Below are positions 24,234 to 32,242 of a stretch of DNA of 64,000 bases, one piece after another. Within the stretch, counting starts at the first letter, position 1, and every line of letters begins with the position of its first letter. Made by a program: the position numbers and the translations under genes. Under the pieces are notes generated by a model. It searched no databases, was not told the DNA's origin, and saw only the letters and a program-made list of their open reading frames with translations. Origin of the DNA: Actinomadura luteofluorescens. GTDB taxonomy: Bacteria; Actinomycetota; Actinomycetes; Streptosporangiales; Streptosporangiaceae. The stretch lies in the NCBI RefSeq assembly GCF_013409365.1, contig NZ_JACCBA010000001.1:8122001-8186000 (forward strand). Reading direction: 5' to 3'.

Positions 24234-25141
24234 GCGGCCGGGCCGCCGGGCGCGGCGTCGTCCAGGATGACCGAGCGGGTCAGGTGGCGGGGTCGCTCCG
24301 GGTCCAGGCCCGCCGCGCTCGCCCGCGCGACCGCGAGCCGCTGCACCCGGACCAGCTCGGCGAGCGGGTCGGCGTCCGCGGCGCGCAGCAGCCCGCCGGT
24401 CGCGGCGACCTCCTCGCCGAGGCCGTCCGGGAGGCCGCCGAACATCCACACCGCCCGGCGGGGGCCGGTGATGCTGATCGGCCCGTGCCGGTACTCCATC
24501 GCCGGGTAGGCCTCGGTCCAGAAGCACGCGGCCTCGCGCATCTTCAGGGCGGCCTCCTGCGCGAGGCCGACCGTCCAGCCGCGGCCGAGGAAGGTGATCT
24601 GCTCGACGTCCAGCAGCCAGGGCGGGACCGGGTCGGCCACCGCGGCCTCGGCGGCCGCGATCGCGGCCGTCAGGTCCTCGCCGAGGTGCGCGCGCAGCAG
24701 CGCCAGCTGGGTGGTGGCGAACCGGGTCTGCACGACCGACTCCTCGTCGGCGAAGTCGAGGACGATCAACCGGTCGGCCTTGCCGGACACCGGCGTGTCC
24801 GGGTCGGCGGTGATCGCGGTCGTCGGGACCGAGCCGGCGAGCCGGTCCAGGACGGCGAGGACCTCGGTCGTCGTCCCGGACCTGGTGAGCGCCAGCACCC
24901 GGTCGTAGCGGCGGCCGGGCGGCATCTCCGAGGCGGCGAACGCGTCGGTCTCCCCGTGCCCGGCGCCCTCCCGCAGCGCCGCGTACGCCTGCGCCATGTA
25001 CAGCGAGGTGCCGCATCCGACGACCGCCACCCGCTCCCCGCGGGCCGGCAGCGCGTCCCGCAGGCCGCCGGCCAGCCCGGCGGCCCGCCGCCAGCACTCC
25101 GGCTGCGCGGCGATCTCGGTCATGATGCGGTTTCCGGCCAT
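24230..25141 (-). CDS. SIS-domain sugar-phosphate isomerase/deaminase (AgaS-like)
   Basis: A 303-residue protein with two SIS domains and no glutaminase domain. Motifs include VVGCGTSLYMAQAYAALRE near residue 40, ALTRSGTTTEVLAVLDRL near 84 (phosphate-binding Ser/Thr), and FLGRGWTVGLAQEAALKMRE near 190. AgaS-type enzymes convert galactosamine 6-phosphate to tagatose 6-phosphate with loss of ammonia; related proteins act on glucosamine 6-phosphate. The next two genes encode a tagatose-type kinase and a class II aldolase, which supports the galactosamine reading. The ATG lies two bases behind GGGAGGGG. Upstream lie inverted ATGCTC/GAGCAT repeats, probable operator sites for a DeoR-type repressor. 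Confidence 0.87.
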   Translation of the reverse strand: MAGNRIMTEIAAQPECWRRAAGLAGGLRDALPARGERVAVVGCGTSLYMAQAYAALREGAGHGETDAFAASEMPPGRRYDRVLALTRSGTTTEVLAVLDRLAGSVPTTAITADPDTPVSGKADRLIVLDFADEESVVQTRFATTQLALLRAHLGEDLTAAIAAAEAAVADPVPPWLLDVEQITFLGRGWTVGLAQEAALKMREAACFWTEAYPAMEYRHGPISITGPRRAVWMFGGLPDGLGEEVAATGGLLRAADADPLAELVRVQRLAVARASAAGLDPERPRHLTRSVILDDAAPGGPAA

Positions 25142-25176
25142 GGCCCCTCCCGAAGGTCGATCCGTCCTGCGACTGT

Positions 25177-25217
25177 ATGCTCATTCATGCTCGAAAAAGA
25201 AGAGTACAGAGCATGAA
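25177..25217. promoter_or_regulatory. Putative DeoR operator upstream of the SIS-kinase-aldolase operon
   Basis: TTCATGCTC (25184-25192) and GAGCATGAA (25209-25217) form a perfect nine-base inverted repeat with a 16-base AT-rich spacer, and a further ATGCTC lies at 25177-25182, ten bases from the first. The arms recur in the promoter region of the secreted glycosidase (26936-26962). The site sits 36-76 bases before the SIS start, where a promoter is expected. Binding by the nearby DeoR protein is inference. Confidence 0.55.
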
Positions 25218-25223
25218 AAATCA

Positions 25224-26876
25224 TCAACGCGCGGGGGGTCGCAGCCGCACCAGCCGGACGAAGCGCACGTCGAGGTCGTCGCCCGCGCCCGTCGCGATCC
25301 GGAAGTCGGTCCCGCCGGCGAGGCCGTTCGCGAACGCGGGCCGGGGGAGCCGGAACGTCGCGGTCTTCCACGCCCCGTCGCCCGTGCGGCGCACCGCCGG
25401 GGAACGTCCGCCCCGGTACTCGATCCACCAGTCGCCCCCGCCCGCGTCGCGGTACGTCACCTTGATCTGCACGGGTTCGCGCCGCCCGCGCGGGAACCGG
25501 TCGTCGAGATCGAAGTACAGGGACGTCTGCCCCCGCGCGCGGTCGGTGCGCAGTCCTTCGTAGGCGGTGCCGTTCTCCGGCCCGAGGACGCCGCTGTGGA
25601 CGTCGGCGGTGGAGCGGCGGGCCCTGCCGTCCGGGCCGACGTCCCGCTGCACGAGCCAGCGTTCGAGGTTGCGCACCCACGGCCGCCCGGGCCAGCGACG
25701 GTCACCGGTGAAGGGCCCCGTCGTGTTCTTCCAGTAGGTGTCCTCGGCGTCGCGTAGCGCGGCCCACGCGTCCGGCGAATCGGAGGCGGTCTTGCCGATG
25801 CTCAGCCGCACCCATCTCCAGTGCAGCGGAAACTGCCTCATGTAGGACGGGCCCGGCACCACGTAGAGCCAGTTCGTCCGCAGTTGCAGCGCCTTGAGGT
25901 TCGCCTGCCGGACGGCGTAGTAGGGCTCGCTCGTGTGGTAGTCGCAGTCGTTGAAGCACTCGTTCTCGGTGGCGGCGACATGCCGTCCGTCATGGACGGG
26001 CAGGGACTCGTCCACCGTCATGTGCCCGTCGGGCTCGATGCGGCTCCCGTAGGAGGGAGCCTCGCTCAGGTGGAAGTTGAACACCTCGGTGATTCCCGTC
26101 CGGATGCCGAGCCCAGCGTCGACGGCCTGCTTGGCGAACAGGTCCGTCCTCGCCCCCCACGGCCCCCACGGATAGTCCTCGCCGGTGAACACGAGCTTGG
26201 AGCTGTAAGGCCCGAAAAGGGAGGTCAGATCCCGCCAGGCGTGCCGGTACCACGACCGGTACTTCTCGAAGGTCAGCCCCTGCTCCGCCGCCTTGCTGAC
26301 CATGTCGTAGTCGTACTCCGCCCACGTGAACGCGCCCGGGACGTACACCAGCCGCAGCCGCGGGTCCGCGCGCAGGCCCTCGTCGACGAAGAGCCTCCGG
26401 TAGAGCGCGAGCAGCCGCCCCCACACGCACTCGTTCCACAGGGGCAGGTGGTACTGCCCGTCGTAGTCGGGCCCGATCGGCTCCACTCCGCACTCGTCCG
26501 CCACCCACGCGGGCGCCCACCGCGACCCGCTGGCGAAGATGCGCGCCCAGAAGGGCCGCCGGTCCGCGAGCTGCCGGCTCAGCGGCGGGAAGCTCATGTC
26601 CTGGGCGAAGCCCGCGCCGCGGGCGTCCAGCGTCCCGGGGCCGTCCGGCTGGAGCTGGCGCCAGCTCAGGTCGAGGCTGCGCGTTTCGACGCCGAACTCC
26701 GGGGCGGCCGTCTCGGAGAACAGGCCCGAGTTCGCCGACGGACGGACCCAGCCCGGCAGCGTCCAGTCGTCTCCCGGCCGCACCCGCACGCTGCCGGCCA
26801 CGGTGCCCGCCGGCCCGGCGCCCGCCACGGTCGACAGGAGCACCAGCCCGGCGAGAACCGCCACCACCCGTTTCAC
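25224..26876 (-). CDS. Secreted putative glycoside hydrolase, family not recognised
   Basis: A 550-residue exported protein. The GTG start follows GGGAGG by six bases, and a Sec signal peptide follows (MKRVVAVLAGLVLLS, cleavage probably after AGA near residue 20). Residues 40-390 are rich in Trp, Tyr and acidic residues and read like a TIM-barrel glycosidase: PFWARIFASGSRWAPAW, YVPGAFTWAEYDYD and VAATENECFNDCDYH. Their Glu residues are plausible acid/base and nucleophile, but this is inference. The last 130 residues look like a beta-sandwich, possibly carbohydrate-binding. The gene lies 82 bases before the amino-sugar catabolic operon and has its own operator-like repeat, so it probably releases the sugar that operon uses. 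Confidence 0.7.
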   Translation of the reverse strand: MKRVVAVLAGLVLLSTVAGAGPAGTVAGSVRVRPGDDWTLPGWVRPSANSGLFSETAAPEFGVETRSLDLSWRQLQPDGPGTLDARGAGFAQDMSFPPLSRQLADRRPFWARIFASGSRWAPAWVADECGVEPIGPDYDGQYHLPLWNECVWGRLLALYRRLFVDEGLRADPRLRLVYVPGAFTWAEYDYDMVSKAAEQGLTFEKYRSWYRHAWRDLTSLFGPYSSKLVFTGEDYPWGPWGARTDLFAKQAVDAGLGIRTGITEVFNFHLSEAPSYGSRIEPDGHMTVDESLPVHDGRHVAATENECFNDCDYHTSEPYYAVRQANLKALQLRTNWLYVVPGPSYMRQFPLHWRWVRLSIGKTASDSPDAWAALRDAEDTYWKNTTGPFTGDRRWPGRPWVRNLERWLVQRDVGPDGRARRSTADVHSGVLGPENGTAYEGLRTDRARGQTSLYFDLDDRFPRGRREPVQIKVTYRDAGGGDWWIEYRGGRSPAVRRTGDGAWKTATFRLPRPAFANGLAGGTDFRIATGAGDDLDVRFVRLVRLRPPAR

Positions 26877-26935
26877 GCCCGGCCTCCCCAGCCCTCGTTC
26901 TCCGCGCCCCCGCGTGCGCGTTTCCGTTCAAAAAC

Positions 26936-26962
26936 CATGCTCATCCTTCGAGTGCGAGCATG
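26936..26962. promoter_or_regulatory. Putative DeoR operator upstream of the secreted glycosidase
   Basis: CATGCTC (26936-26942) and GAGCATG (26956-26962) form a perfect seven-base inverted repeat with a 13-base spacer, 60-86 bases before the glycosidase GTG. The same arms occur upstream of the SIS operon, which suggests one regulator for both. GAGCATG also occurs at the start of the deoR gene itself (27421-27427). Confidence 0.55.
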
Positions 26963-27152
26963 AAAGGGCAATCCGTGCCCGGAAGCCACCCGAGCGCCGG
27001 CGCAAGCGAAGTCCCGACAGCCGCAGTCCGCCGGGCTGCCGCGCGGACCTGTGCTGCGCGGACCGGTGGGTTCGGAGGCGCTGCCGACCTTGTTCACCAC
27101 CTCTGACATGCACGGTAAGCGGGGGCTCCCGCTGCGCAACTCTCATTCCAAA

Positions 27153-27177
27153 ACATAATTTAAGATGAAAATTATGT
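27153..27177. promoter_or_regulatory. AT-rich perfect inverted repeat, possible operator
   Basis: ACATAATTT (27153-27161) and AAATTATGT (27169-27177) are exact inverted repeats of nine bases with a seven-base spacer. Such an AT-rich palindrome stands out strongly in this genome. It lies in the 536-base divergent region between the glycosidase and deoR genes, well away from both starts. It differs from the ATGCTC-type sites, so a second regulator may act here. The remainder of this intergenic region shows no coding frame. Confidence 0.5.
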
Positions 27178-27375
27178 ACCGGTCAGAGGTCCTTTTGATG
27201 CTGGTTTGACCTTCCGTCCTGACAGTCCGCGCGCCCGGCCCGGGCGCTCCGCCCGCACCGCCTATGGAACGCTCCGAGCACTCGACAGCGGTCGCTGACT
27301 CCACCGCCGTCCTGACTGCGTCCCCGCACGTCAGAGAAGCGAATGACGGACTTCGAGCAGGTTTCCGCCAGGGTG

Positions 27376-27405
27376 ATGACGGATGTCGAGCAGCGGTGTT
27401 ACGTT
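27376..27405 (+). promoter_or_regulatory. Probable promoter of deoR and the downstream operon
   Basis: ATGACG (27376-27381) and TACGTT (27400-27405) are separated by 18 bases, and the GTG start of the regulator lies eight bases after the -10 box, so the message is probably leaderless. GAGCA words at 27388 and 27421 flank the start site and could allow autoregulation. Confidence 0.5.
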
Positions 27406-27412
27406 CCACCGC

Positions 27413-28174
27413 GTGACATCGAGCATGCGACGGGCGCAGATCGTGTCGTCCCTTCGCGCCAAGGGCGCCGCCTCCGTCCGGGAGCTGGCCGAGACCCTCC
27501 AGGTCAGCGAGTCGACGATCCGGCGCGATCTCGACGTGCTCGACCGCAACGGCGAGCTGCTGCGCACCTACGGGGGAGCGGCGCTGTCCCCGCGGCCGGC
27601 GGCGCCGGAGATCTCCTTCGCGGCGTCGGCCGAGCACGACAGCGCCGAGAAGGCGGCGGTCGCCGAGCGGGCGGCGAAGCTGGTGGAGGACGACATGGTC
27701 GTGGTCCTCGACATCGGCACCAGCACGCGGCTCCTCGCCCGGCACCTGCGCGGCCGGCCCGTCACCGTCATCACCGCCAACCTGGCCGTGCTGGACGAGC
27801 TGCGCGACGACGAGGCCGTCCGCCTGTGCCTGCTCGGCGGCGTCGTGCGGCGCAACTACCTCTCGCTCGTCGGCTCGCTCACCGAGACCGCGCTCCGCCA
27901 GGTCCGCGCCGACCTGGTGTTCCTGAGCTGCACCGGGGTGCGGCCCGACGGCCATGTCATGGACGACATGGAGGTCGAGACGCCGATCAAGCAGGCGATG
28001 CTGGAGTCGGCGGACCGGGTGGTGCTGGTCGCCTCCGAGGCCAAGTTCCCCGGCACCGGCTCGCTGCGCGTCTGCTCGCTCGACCGCGTCGACGCGCTGG
28101 TCACGACGGCCGGGGCCGACCCCCGGACTCTGGAGGTCTGCCGCGAGGCGGGCGGGAAGGTGTACATCGCATGA
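27413..28174 (+). CDS. DeoR-family transcriptional regulator
   Basis: A 253-residue repressor with the N-terminal DeoR helix-turn-helix (SVRELAETLQVSESTIRRDL, near residues 22-41) and the ISOCOT-fold sugar-phosphate sensor domain (VLDIGTSTRLLARHL, VITANLAVLDEL, LVFLSCTGV, and the C-terminal VLVASEAKF). DeoR proteins of this class typically respond to a phosphorylated sugar intermediate. The GTG at 27413 is preferred because a -10 box lies eight bases upstream; an ATG four codons later is possible. The stop overlaps the GH4 start in ATGA, so it heads the GH4-kinase-ABC operon. It probably also controls the divergent glycosidase and SIS operon through shared repeats. Confidence 0.9.
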   Translation: MTSSMRRAQIVSSLRAKGAASVRELAETLQVSESTIRRDLDVLDRNGELLRTYGGAALSPRPAAPEISFAASAEHDSAEKAAVAERAAKLVEDDMVVVLDIGTSTRLLARHLRGRPVTVITANLAVLDELRDDEAVRLCLLGGVVRRNYLSLVGSLTETALRQVRADLVFLSCTGVRPDGHVMDDMEVETPIKQAMLESADRVVLVASEAKFPGTGSLRVCSLDRVDALVTTAGADPRTLEVCREAGGKVYIA

Positions 28175-29541
28175 AGCTGGCCATTCTCGGCGGCGGCGGG
28201 TTCCGGGTGCCCTACGTGTACCAGGCCCTGCTGCGCGACCCCGGCTCCCCGCGCATCGAGGAGGTGTGGCTGCAGGACTCCGACGCCGGCCGTCTGGCGG
28301 GGATGGCGGAGGTCCTCGCGGCCCTCGCCGGCGGAGTCGAGGACGCGCCGCGCGTGTTCACCAGCACCGGGCTCGACGAGGCCCTGGAGGGCGCCGACTT
28401 CGTCTTCGCCGCCGTCCGGGTGGGCGGCCTGCGGGGACGGGTGTGCGACGAGCGCGTGGCGCTGGACCTGAACGTGCTCGGCCAGGAGACCACCGGCCCC
28501 GGCGGGATCGCCTACGGGCTGCGCACCATCCCCGTGATGCTCGACATCGCGCACCGCGTGAAGGCCCTCGCGCCGGACGCCTACGTCATCAACTTCACCA
28601 ACCCCGCCGGAATGATCACCGAGGCGATGCAGGGCGTGCTCGGCGACCGGGTGCTCGGTATATGCGACACCCCGTCCGGCCTCGGCATGCGGGTGGCGGC
28701 CGCGCTCGGCCTGGACCCGGACCGGATCCGGCTCGACTACGTCGGCCTCAACCACCTCGGGTGGATGCGCCGCATCCTGCACGACGGTGTGGACGTCCTG
28801 CCCGGGCTGCTCGCCGACGACGACCTGCTCGGGACGCTGGAGGAGGGCGTGGTCTTCGGCCGCGAGTGGCTGCGCGACCTCGGCCTCATCCCCAACGAGT
28901 ACCTGTACTACTACTACTTCAACCGGGAGGCGGTCCGCGCCACCCTGGACGCGCCGCAGACGCGCGGCGAGTTCCTGCTCAAGCAGCAGGAGGCGTTCTA
29001 CGAGCGGATCGCGGCGGCGTCCGGCGGCGCGGCCATGGAGATGTGGCGCGAGACCGTCGCCTCCCGCAGCGCGAGCTACATGGCCGAGATGAAGGGCGCG
29101 CGGACCGGCGAGGCGCTCGACGACCACTCCGGCGTCGACCCCGCCGAGGAGGGCTACGCCAGGGTCGCGCTGAACGTGATGGCCGCGATCAGCCGCGACG
29201 AGCCCGCCAGCATGATCCTCAACGTGCGGAACGGGACGACCGTCACCGCGCTGCCCCCGGACGCGGTCGTCGAGGTGCCCGTCACCGTCGACGCCGGCGG
29301 CGTCCACCCGCTCCCCCTCGACCAGCCCGACCTGCACCAGGCCGGACTGATGCAGCAGGTCAAGGCCGTCGAACGGCTGACCGTCGGCGCGGCCGTGACC
29401 GGTTCGCGGACCGAGGCCGCCAAGGCCTTCGCCCTGCATCCCCTGGTCGACTCGGCGCGGATCGGCCGGCTGCTGCTCGACGGCTACATCGACCGGATCC
29501 CCGAGGTCGCCGCCGTCTTCTCCCGTGAGGAGTCGTCATGA
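28171..29541 (+). CDS. GH4-family glycosidase (6-phospho-glycosidase-like)
   Basis: A 456-residue NAD- and metal-dependent family 4 glycosidase, which cleaves by an oxidation-elimination mechanism. The Rossmann start ILGGGGFRVPYVYQALL, the metal ligands Cys165 (GICDTPSG) and His195 (GLNHLGW), and NFTNPAGMITEAM are all present. The active-site tetrapeptide reads CDTP rather than the forms usual in characterised 6-phospho-beta-glucosidases (CN-x-P) or alpha-glucosidases (CDMP), so linkage and substrate are open. Long acidic and aromatic segments (EYLYYYYFNREAV) are family-typical. It overlaps deoR and the kinase gene by ATGA on both sides. With an ABC importer downstream rather than a PTS, a cytoplasmic kinase may supply the phosphorylated substrate. 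Confidence 0.9.
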   Translation: MKLAILGGGGFRVPYVYQALLRDPGSPRIEEVWLQDSDAGRLAGMAEVLAALAGGVEDAPRVFTSTGLDEALEGADFVFAAVRVGGLRGRVCDERVALDLNVLGQETTGPGGIAYGLRTIPVMLDIAHRVKALAPDAYVINFTNPAGMITEAMQGVLGDRVLGICDTPSGLGMRVAAALGLDPDRIRLDYVGLNHLGWMRRILHDGVDVLPGLLADDDLLGTLEEGVVFGREWLRDLGLIPNEYLYYYYFNREAVRATLDAPQTRGEFLLKQQEAFYERIAAASGGAAMEMWRETVASRSASYMAEMKGARTGEALDDHSGVDPAEEGYARVALNVMAAISRDEPASMILNVRNGTTVTALPPDAVVEVPVTVDAGGVHPLPLDQPDLHQAGLMQQVKAVERLTVGAAVTGSRTEAAKAFALHPLVDSARIGRLLLDGYIDRIPEVAAVFSREESS

Positions 29542-30734
29542 CAGTGGAAACCCTTGGCGGGAGCCCACCCGTCGACCACCCCGCGCCGGGAGCGGCCGCG
29601 GCGCCCGGGCAGCCGCCCGAACCCTCCCTGGCCGACCCGTGCACCGAGCGCGTCCCGGCCGGCGACCTGCTGCGCGGCGGGGACGCCCCCGGCCCGGCGC
29701 CCGAGCTGGACGTCTTCCTGAGCGGCCAGGTCTTCATGGACATGATCTTCACCGGGCTGCCGGGGCTGCCGCCGCCCGGGACCGAGATGTTCACCGAGGG
29801 GCTCGGCTCGGCGCCCGGCGGCGCCGCCAACATCGCGGTGGCGATGAGCCGGCTCGGCCTGCGGGTCGGGCTCGCGGCCCCGTTCGGCGACGACATGTTC
29901 GGCTCCTACCTGTGGCGGACGCTCGCCGAGCAGGAGGGCATCGACCTCGGGCACTCCCGCCGGATCAAGGGCTGGCCCACCCCGGTCACGGTCTCGCTGG
30001 CCTACGACTCCGACCGCAGCATGGTCACCTACGCCAGGCCCCTGCCGGACCTCGACCCCGGCGAGACGGGCGACGCGGAGGCGGTGCTCGGCTCCCCGCC
30101 GCCGGCCGCGCGCGCCTGTTTCGTCGACATCGAGCATCCGGTGCCGGGCTGGGCGAGGGAGATGCGGCGGGCGGGCGCCGCCGTGTTCGCCGACATCGGC
30201 TGGGACGCCACCGAGACGTGGTCCAGCGAGGTCCTCGACCGGCTGGAGCACGTGGACGTGTTCCTGCCCAACGCCGTGGAGGCCATGGCCTACACCCGCA
30301 CGACCACGCCGGAGGACGCGGCCCGTGCCCTGTCCGAGCGTGTCCCGGTCGTCGTCGTCAAGCGCGGCGGCGCGGGCGCCATCGCGATCGACTCGGCGAC
30401 CGGCGAGGTCGCCGAGACCGACGCGCTGCCGGTGCGGCCGCTCGACGCGACCGGCGCCGGCGACGTGTTCGGCGCCGGGTTCCTGTTCGGGACGCTCGCC
30501 GGCCTGCCGCTCCTGGAGCGGCTGCGGTTCGCCAACCTGTGCGCGGGCCTGTCGGTCCGGCACCGCAGCGGCTCGCTCGGCGCACCGTGCTGGGGGGAGA
30601 TCGCCGCGTTCGGCGAGTCCGGCGAGGTGCCCGAGTCCGTCCTCGAACCGTACGCCTTCGTCGTCGACTTCATCCCCGACTCGGCGACCGACACGGTCGT
30701 CCGGGCCGAACCCACCCTCCGGGCCGACCACTAG
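29538..30734 (+). CDS. PfkB-family carbohydrate kinase
   Basis: A 398-residue ribokinase-like sugar kinase. The catalytic core begins near residue 58 (ELDVFLSGQVFMDMIFTGLP) and includes GSAPGGAANIAVAMSRLGLRV (PfkB motif 1) and LDATGAGDVFGAGFLFG (motif 2, Asp of GAGD as base). The first 55 residues form a Pro/Ala-rich extension absent from most relatives and likely disordered. It probably phosphorylates the sugar or disaccharide imported by the adjacent ABC system, giving the substrate of the GH4 enzyme or its product. It starts at an ATGA overlap with the GH4 gene. Confidence 0.88.
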   Translation: MTVETLGGSPPVDHPAPGAAAAPGQPPEPSLADPCTERVPAGDLLRGGDAPGPAPELDVFLSGQVFMDMIFTGLPGLPPPGTEMFTEGLGSAPGGAANIAVAMSRLGLRVGLAAPFGDDMFGSYLWRTLAEQEGIDLGHSRRIKGWPTPVTVSLAYDSDRSMVTYARPLPDLDPGETGDAEAVLGSPPPAARACFVDIEHPVPGWAREMRRAGAAVFADIGWDATETWSSEVLDRLEHVDVFLPNAVEAMAYTRTTTPEDAARALSERVPVVVVKRGGAGAIAIDSATGEVAETDALPVRPLDATGAGDVFGAGFLFGTLAGLPLLERLRFANLCAGLSVRHRSGSLGAPCWGEIAAFGESGEVPESVLEPYAFVVDFIPDSATDTVVRAEPTLRADH

Positions 30735-30793
30735 CGCGCCGTCCCCGACCGACGCGGACGCAGCAGGACAGAAAGCAATAGGGAGCCGTAGCT

Positions 30794-32152
30794 ATGCCGA
30801 CACTGACGAGGCGAGGAGCGGCCGCGGCGGCCGCGGCCCTCGCGACCCTGCTCGCGGCGGCGTGCGCCCCGGGCTCGTCCGGCGACAAGCCGGAGAGCAA
30901 GGCGCCCGCCGCGGTGAGCACCGACGTGGCCAAGGCCGGGAACGTCACGCTCACCGTCTGGGACCAGGAGGTCCAGGGCGGGCAGAAGAAGCAGATCGAG
31001 GAGCTGAACAAGCGCTTCGAGGCCAAGTACCCCAACGTGAAGATCAAGCGGGTGTCGCGGTCGTTCAGCGACCTGCAGAAGACGCTCCGGCTCGCGCTGT
31101 CGGGCGGCAGCCCGCCCGACGTCGTGGAGGCCAACCAGGGCTACGCGTCCATGGCGCAGTACGTCAAGGCCGGGATGCTCCTCCCGCTCGACTCCTACGA
31201 CCAGGTCTACGGGTGGCGCAAGCGCTATCCCAAGGGCCTGACGGACCTGAACAGCGTCACCCAGGACGGCAAGCTCATCGGGTCCGGCAACCTGTACGGC
31301 GTCTCGCTGAACGGCGAGATCGTCGGGCTCTACTACAACAAGGAGAAGCTCGCCAAGCTCGGCGTCCAGCCGCCGAAGAGCTGGGCGGAGTTCGACCAGG
31401 CGCTCGCCACGGCCAAGGGCAAGGGCGAGGTCCCGATCGCGTTCGGCAACCTGGAGAAGCTGCCCGCGATGCAGCTGTACGGCGTCCTCCAGGACGGCGC
31501 CGCCGACAAGGAGGCCGTCCGCAAGCTCGTGTTCGGCAGCGGCGGCTCCTGGACGGACGCCCCGAACGTCCAGGCGGCGCAGAAGCTCGCCGACTGGTCG
31601 AAGAAGGGCTACTTCACCAAGGACGCCAACGCCGTCAAGTGGGACGACACCCCCGTCAACTTCGCCAAGGGCGACGGCGTGTTCATGTTCGGCGGCACCT
31701 GGTGGGCGTCCGAGCTCAACGACAAGATGAAGGACAAGGTCGGCTTCATGGTGCCGCCCCCGACGCAGGCCGGGGCGCCTTCCGCGACGATGGGCGGCGA
31801 GAGCCTGCCCTGGTCGATCACGTCCAAGAGCAAGAACCCGGACGTCGCCGCCGCCTACATCAACTTCATCACCTCCCCGGAGGCGATGGACGTCTCGATC
31901 GAGACCGGCAACCTGCCGGCGCTCGCCGCGCCCTCCAAGCAGCCGACCGGACCGCTGCTGAAGGAGGTGTCGACGGCGTGGGCCGAGCTGAGCAAGAACG
32001 ACGGCATCACCCCGTACCTCGACTACGCGACGCCGACCTTCGCCGACGCGTTCGGCGGGCCGCTGCAGGAACTCGTCGCCGGGCGCAAGCCGGCCGACGC
32101 GGTCATGAAGGCGGCCCAGGACGACTACTCCGCCTTCCAGAAGAAGAAGTAG
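30794..32152 (+). CDS. ABC sugar transporter substrate-binding lipoprotein
   Basis: A 452-residue family 1 solute-binding protein. A lipoprotein signal peptide with lipobox LAAAC places the mature N-terminal Cys near residue 24, anchoring it to the outer face of the membrane. The core shows the usual order: VTLTVWDQEVQGGQKKQIEE near residue 50, SGGSPPDVVEANQGY, a Trp/Tyr-rich binding cleft, and MGGESLPWSITSKSKNP in the C-lobe. AGGGAG lies nine bases before the ATG. It is followed by two permease genes but no ATPase gene, the common actinomycete arrangement in which a shared ATPase such as MsiK serves several importers. Confidence 0.93.
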   Translation: MPTLTRRGAAAAAAALATLLAAACAPGSSGDKPESKAPAAVSTDVAKAGNVTLTVWDQEVQGGQKKQIEELNKRFEAKYPNVKIKRVSRSFSDLQKTLRLALSGGSPPDVVEANQGYASMAQYVKAGMLLPLDSYDQVYGWRKRYPKGLTDLNSVTQDGKLIGSGNLYGVSLNGEIVGLYYNKEKLAKLGVQPPKSWAEFDQALATAKGKGEVPIAFGNLEKLPAMQLYGVLQDGAADKEAVRKLVFGSGGSWTDAPNVQAAQKLADWSKKGYFTKDANAVKWDDTPVNFAKGDGVFMFGGTWWASELNDKMKDKVGFMVPPPTQAGAPSATMGGESLPWSITSKSKNPDVAAAYINFITSPEAMDVSIETGNLPALAAPSKQPTGPLLKEVSTAWAELSKNDGITPYLDYATPTFADAFGGPLQELVAGRKPADAVMKAAQDDYSAFQKKK

Positions 32153-32242
32153 GGATCGGCCATGCCCGCCTCCGGCCGGCGCGTCGCCCGCGGCGCGGCC
32201 GGGGGCGGGTCGGCGCCGGACGCACGACCAAGGAGCCCGCAC

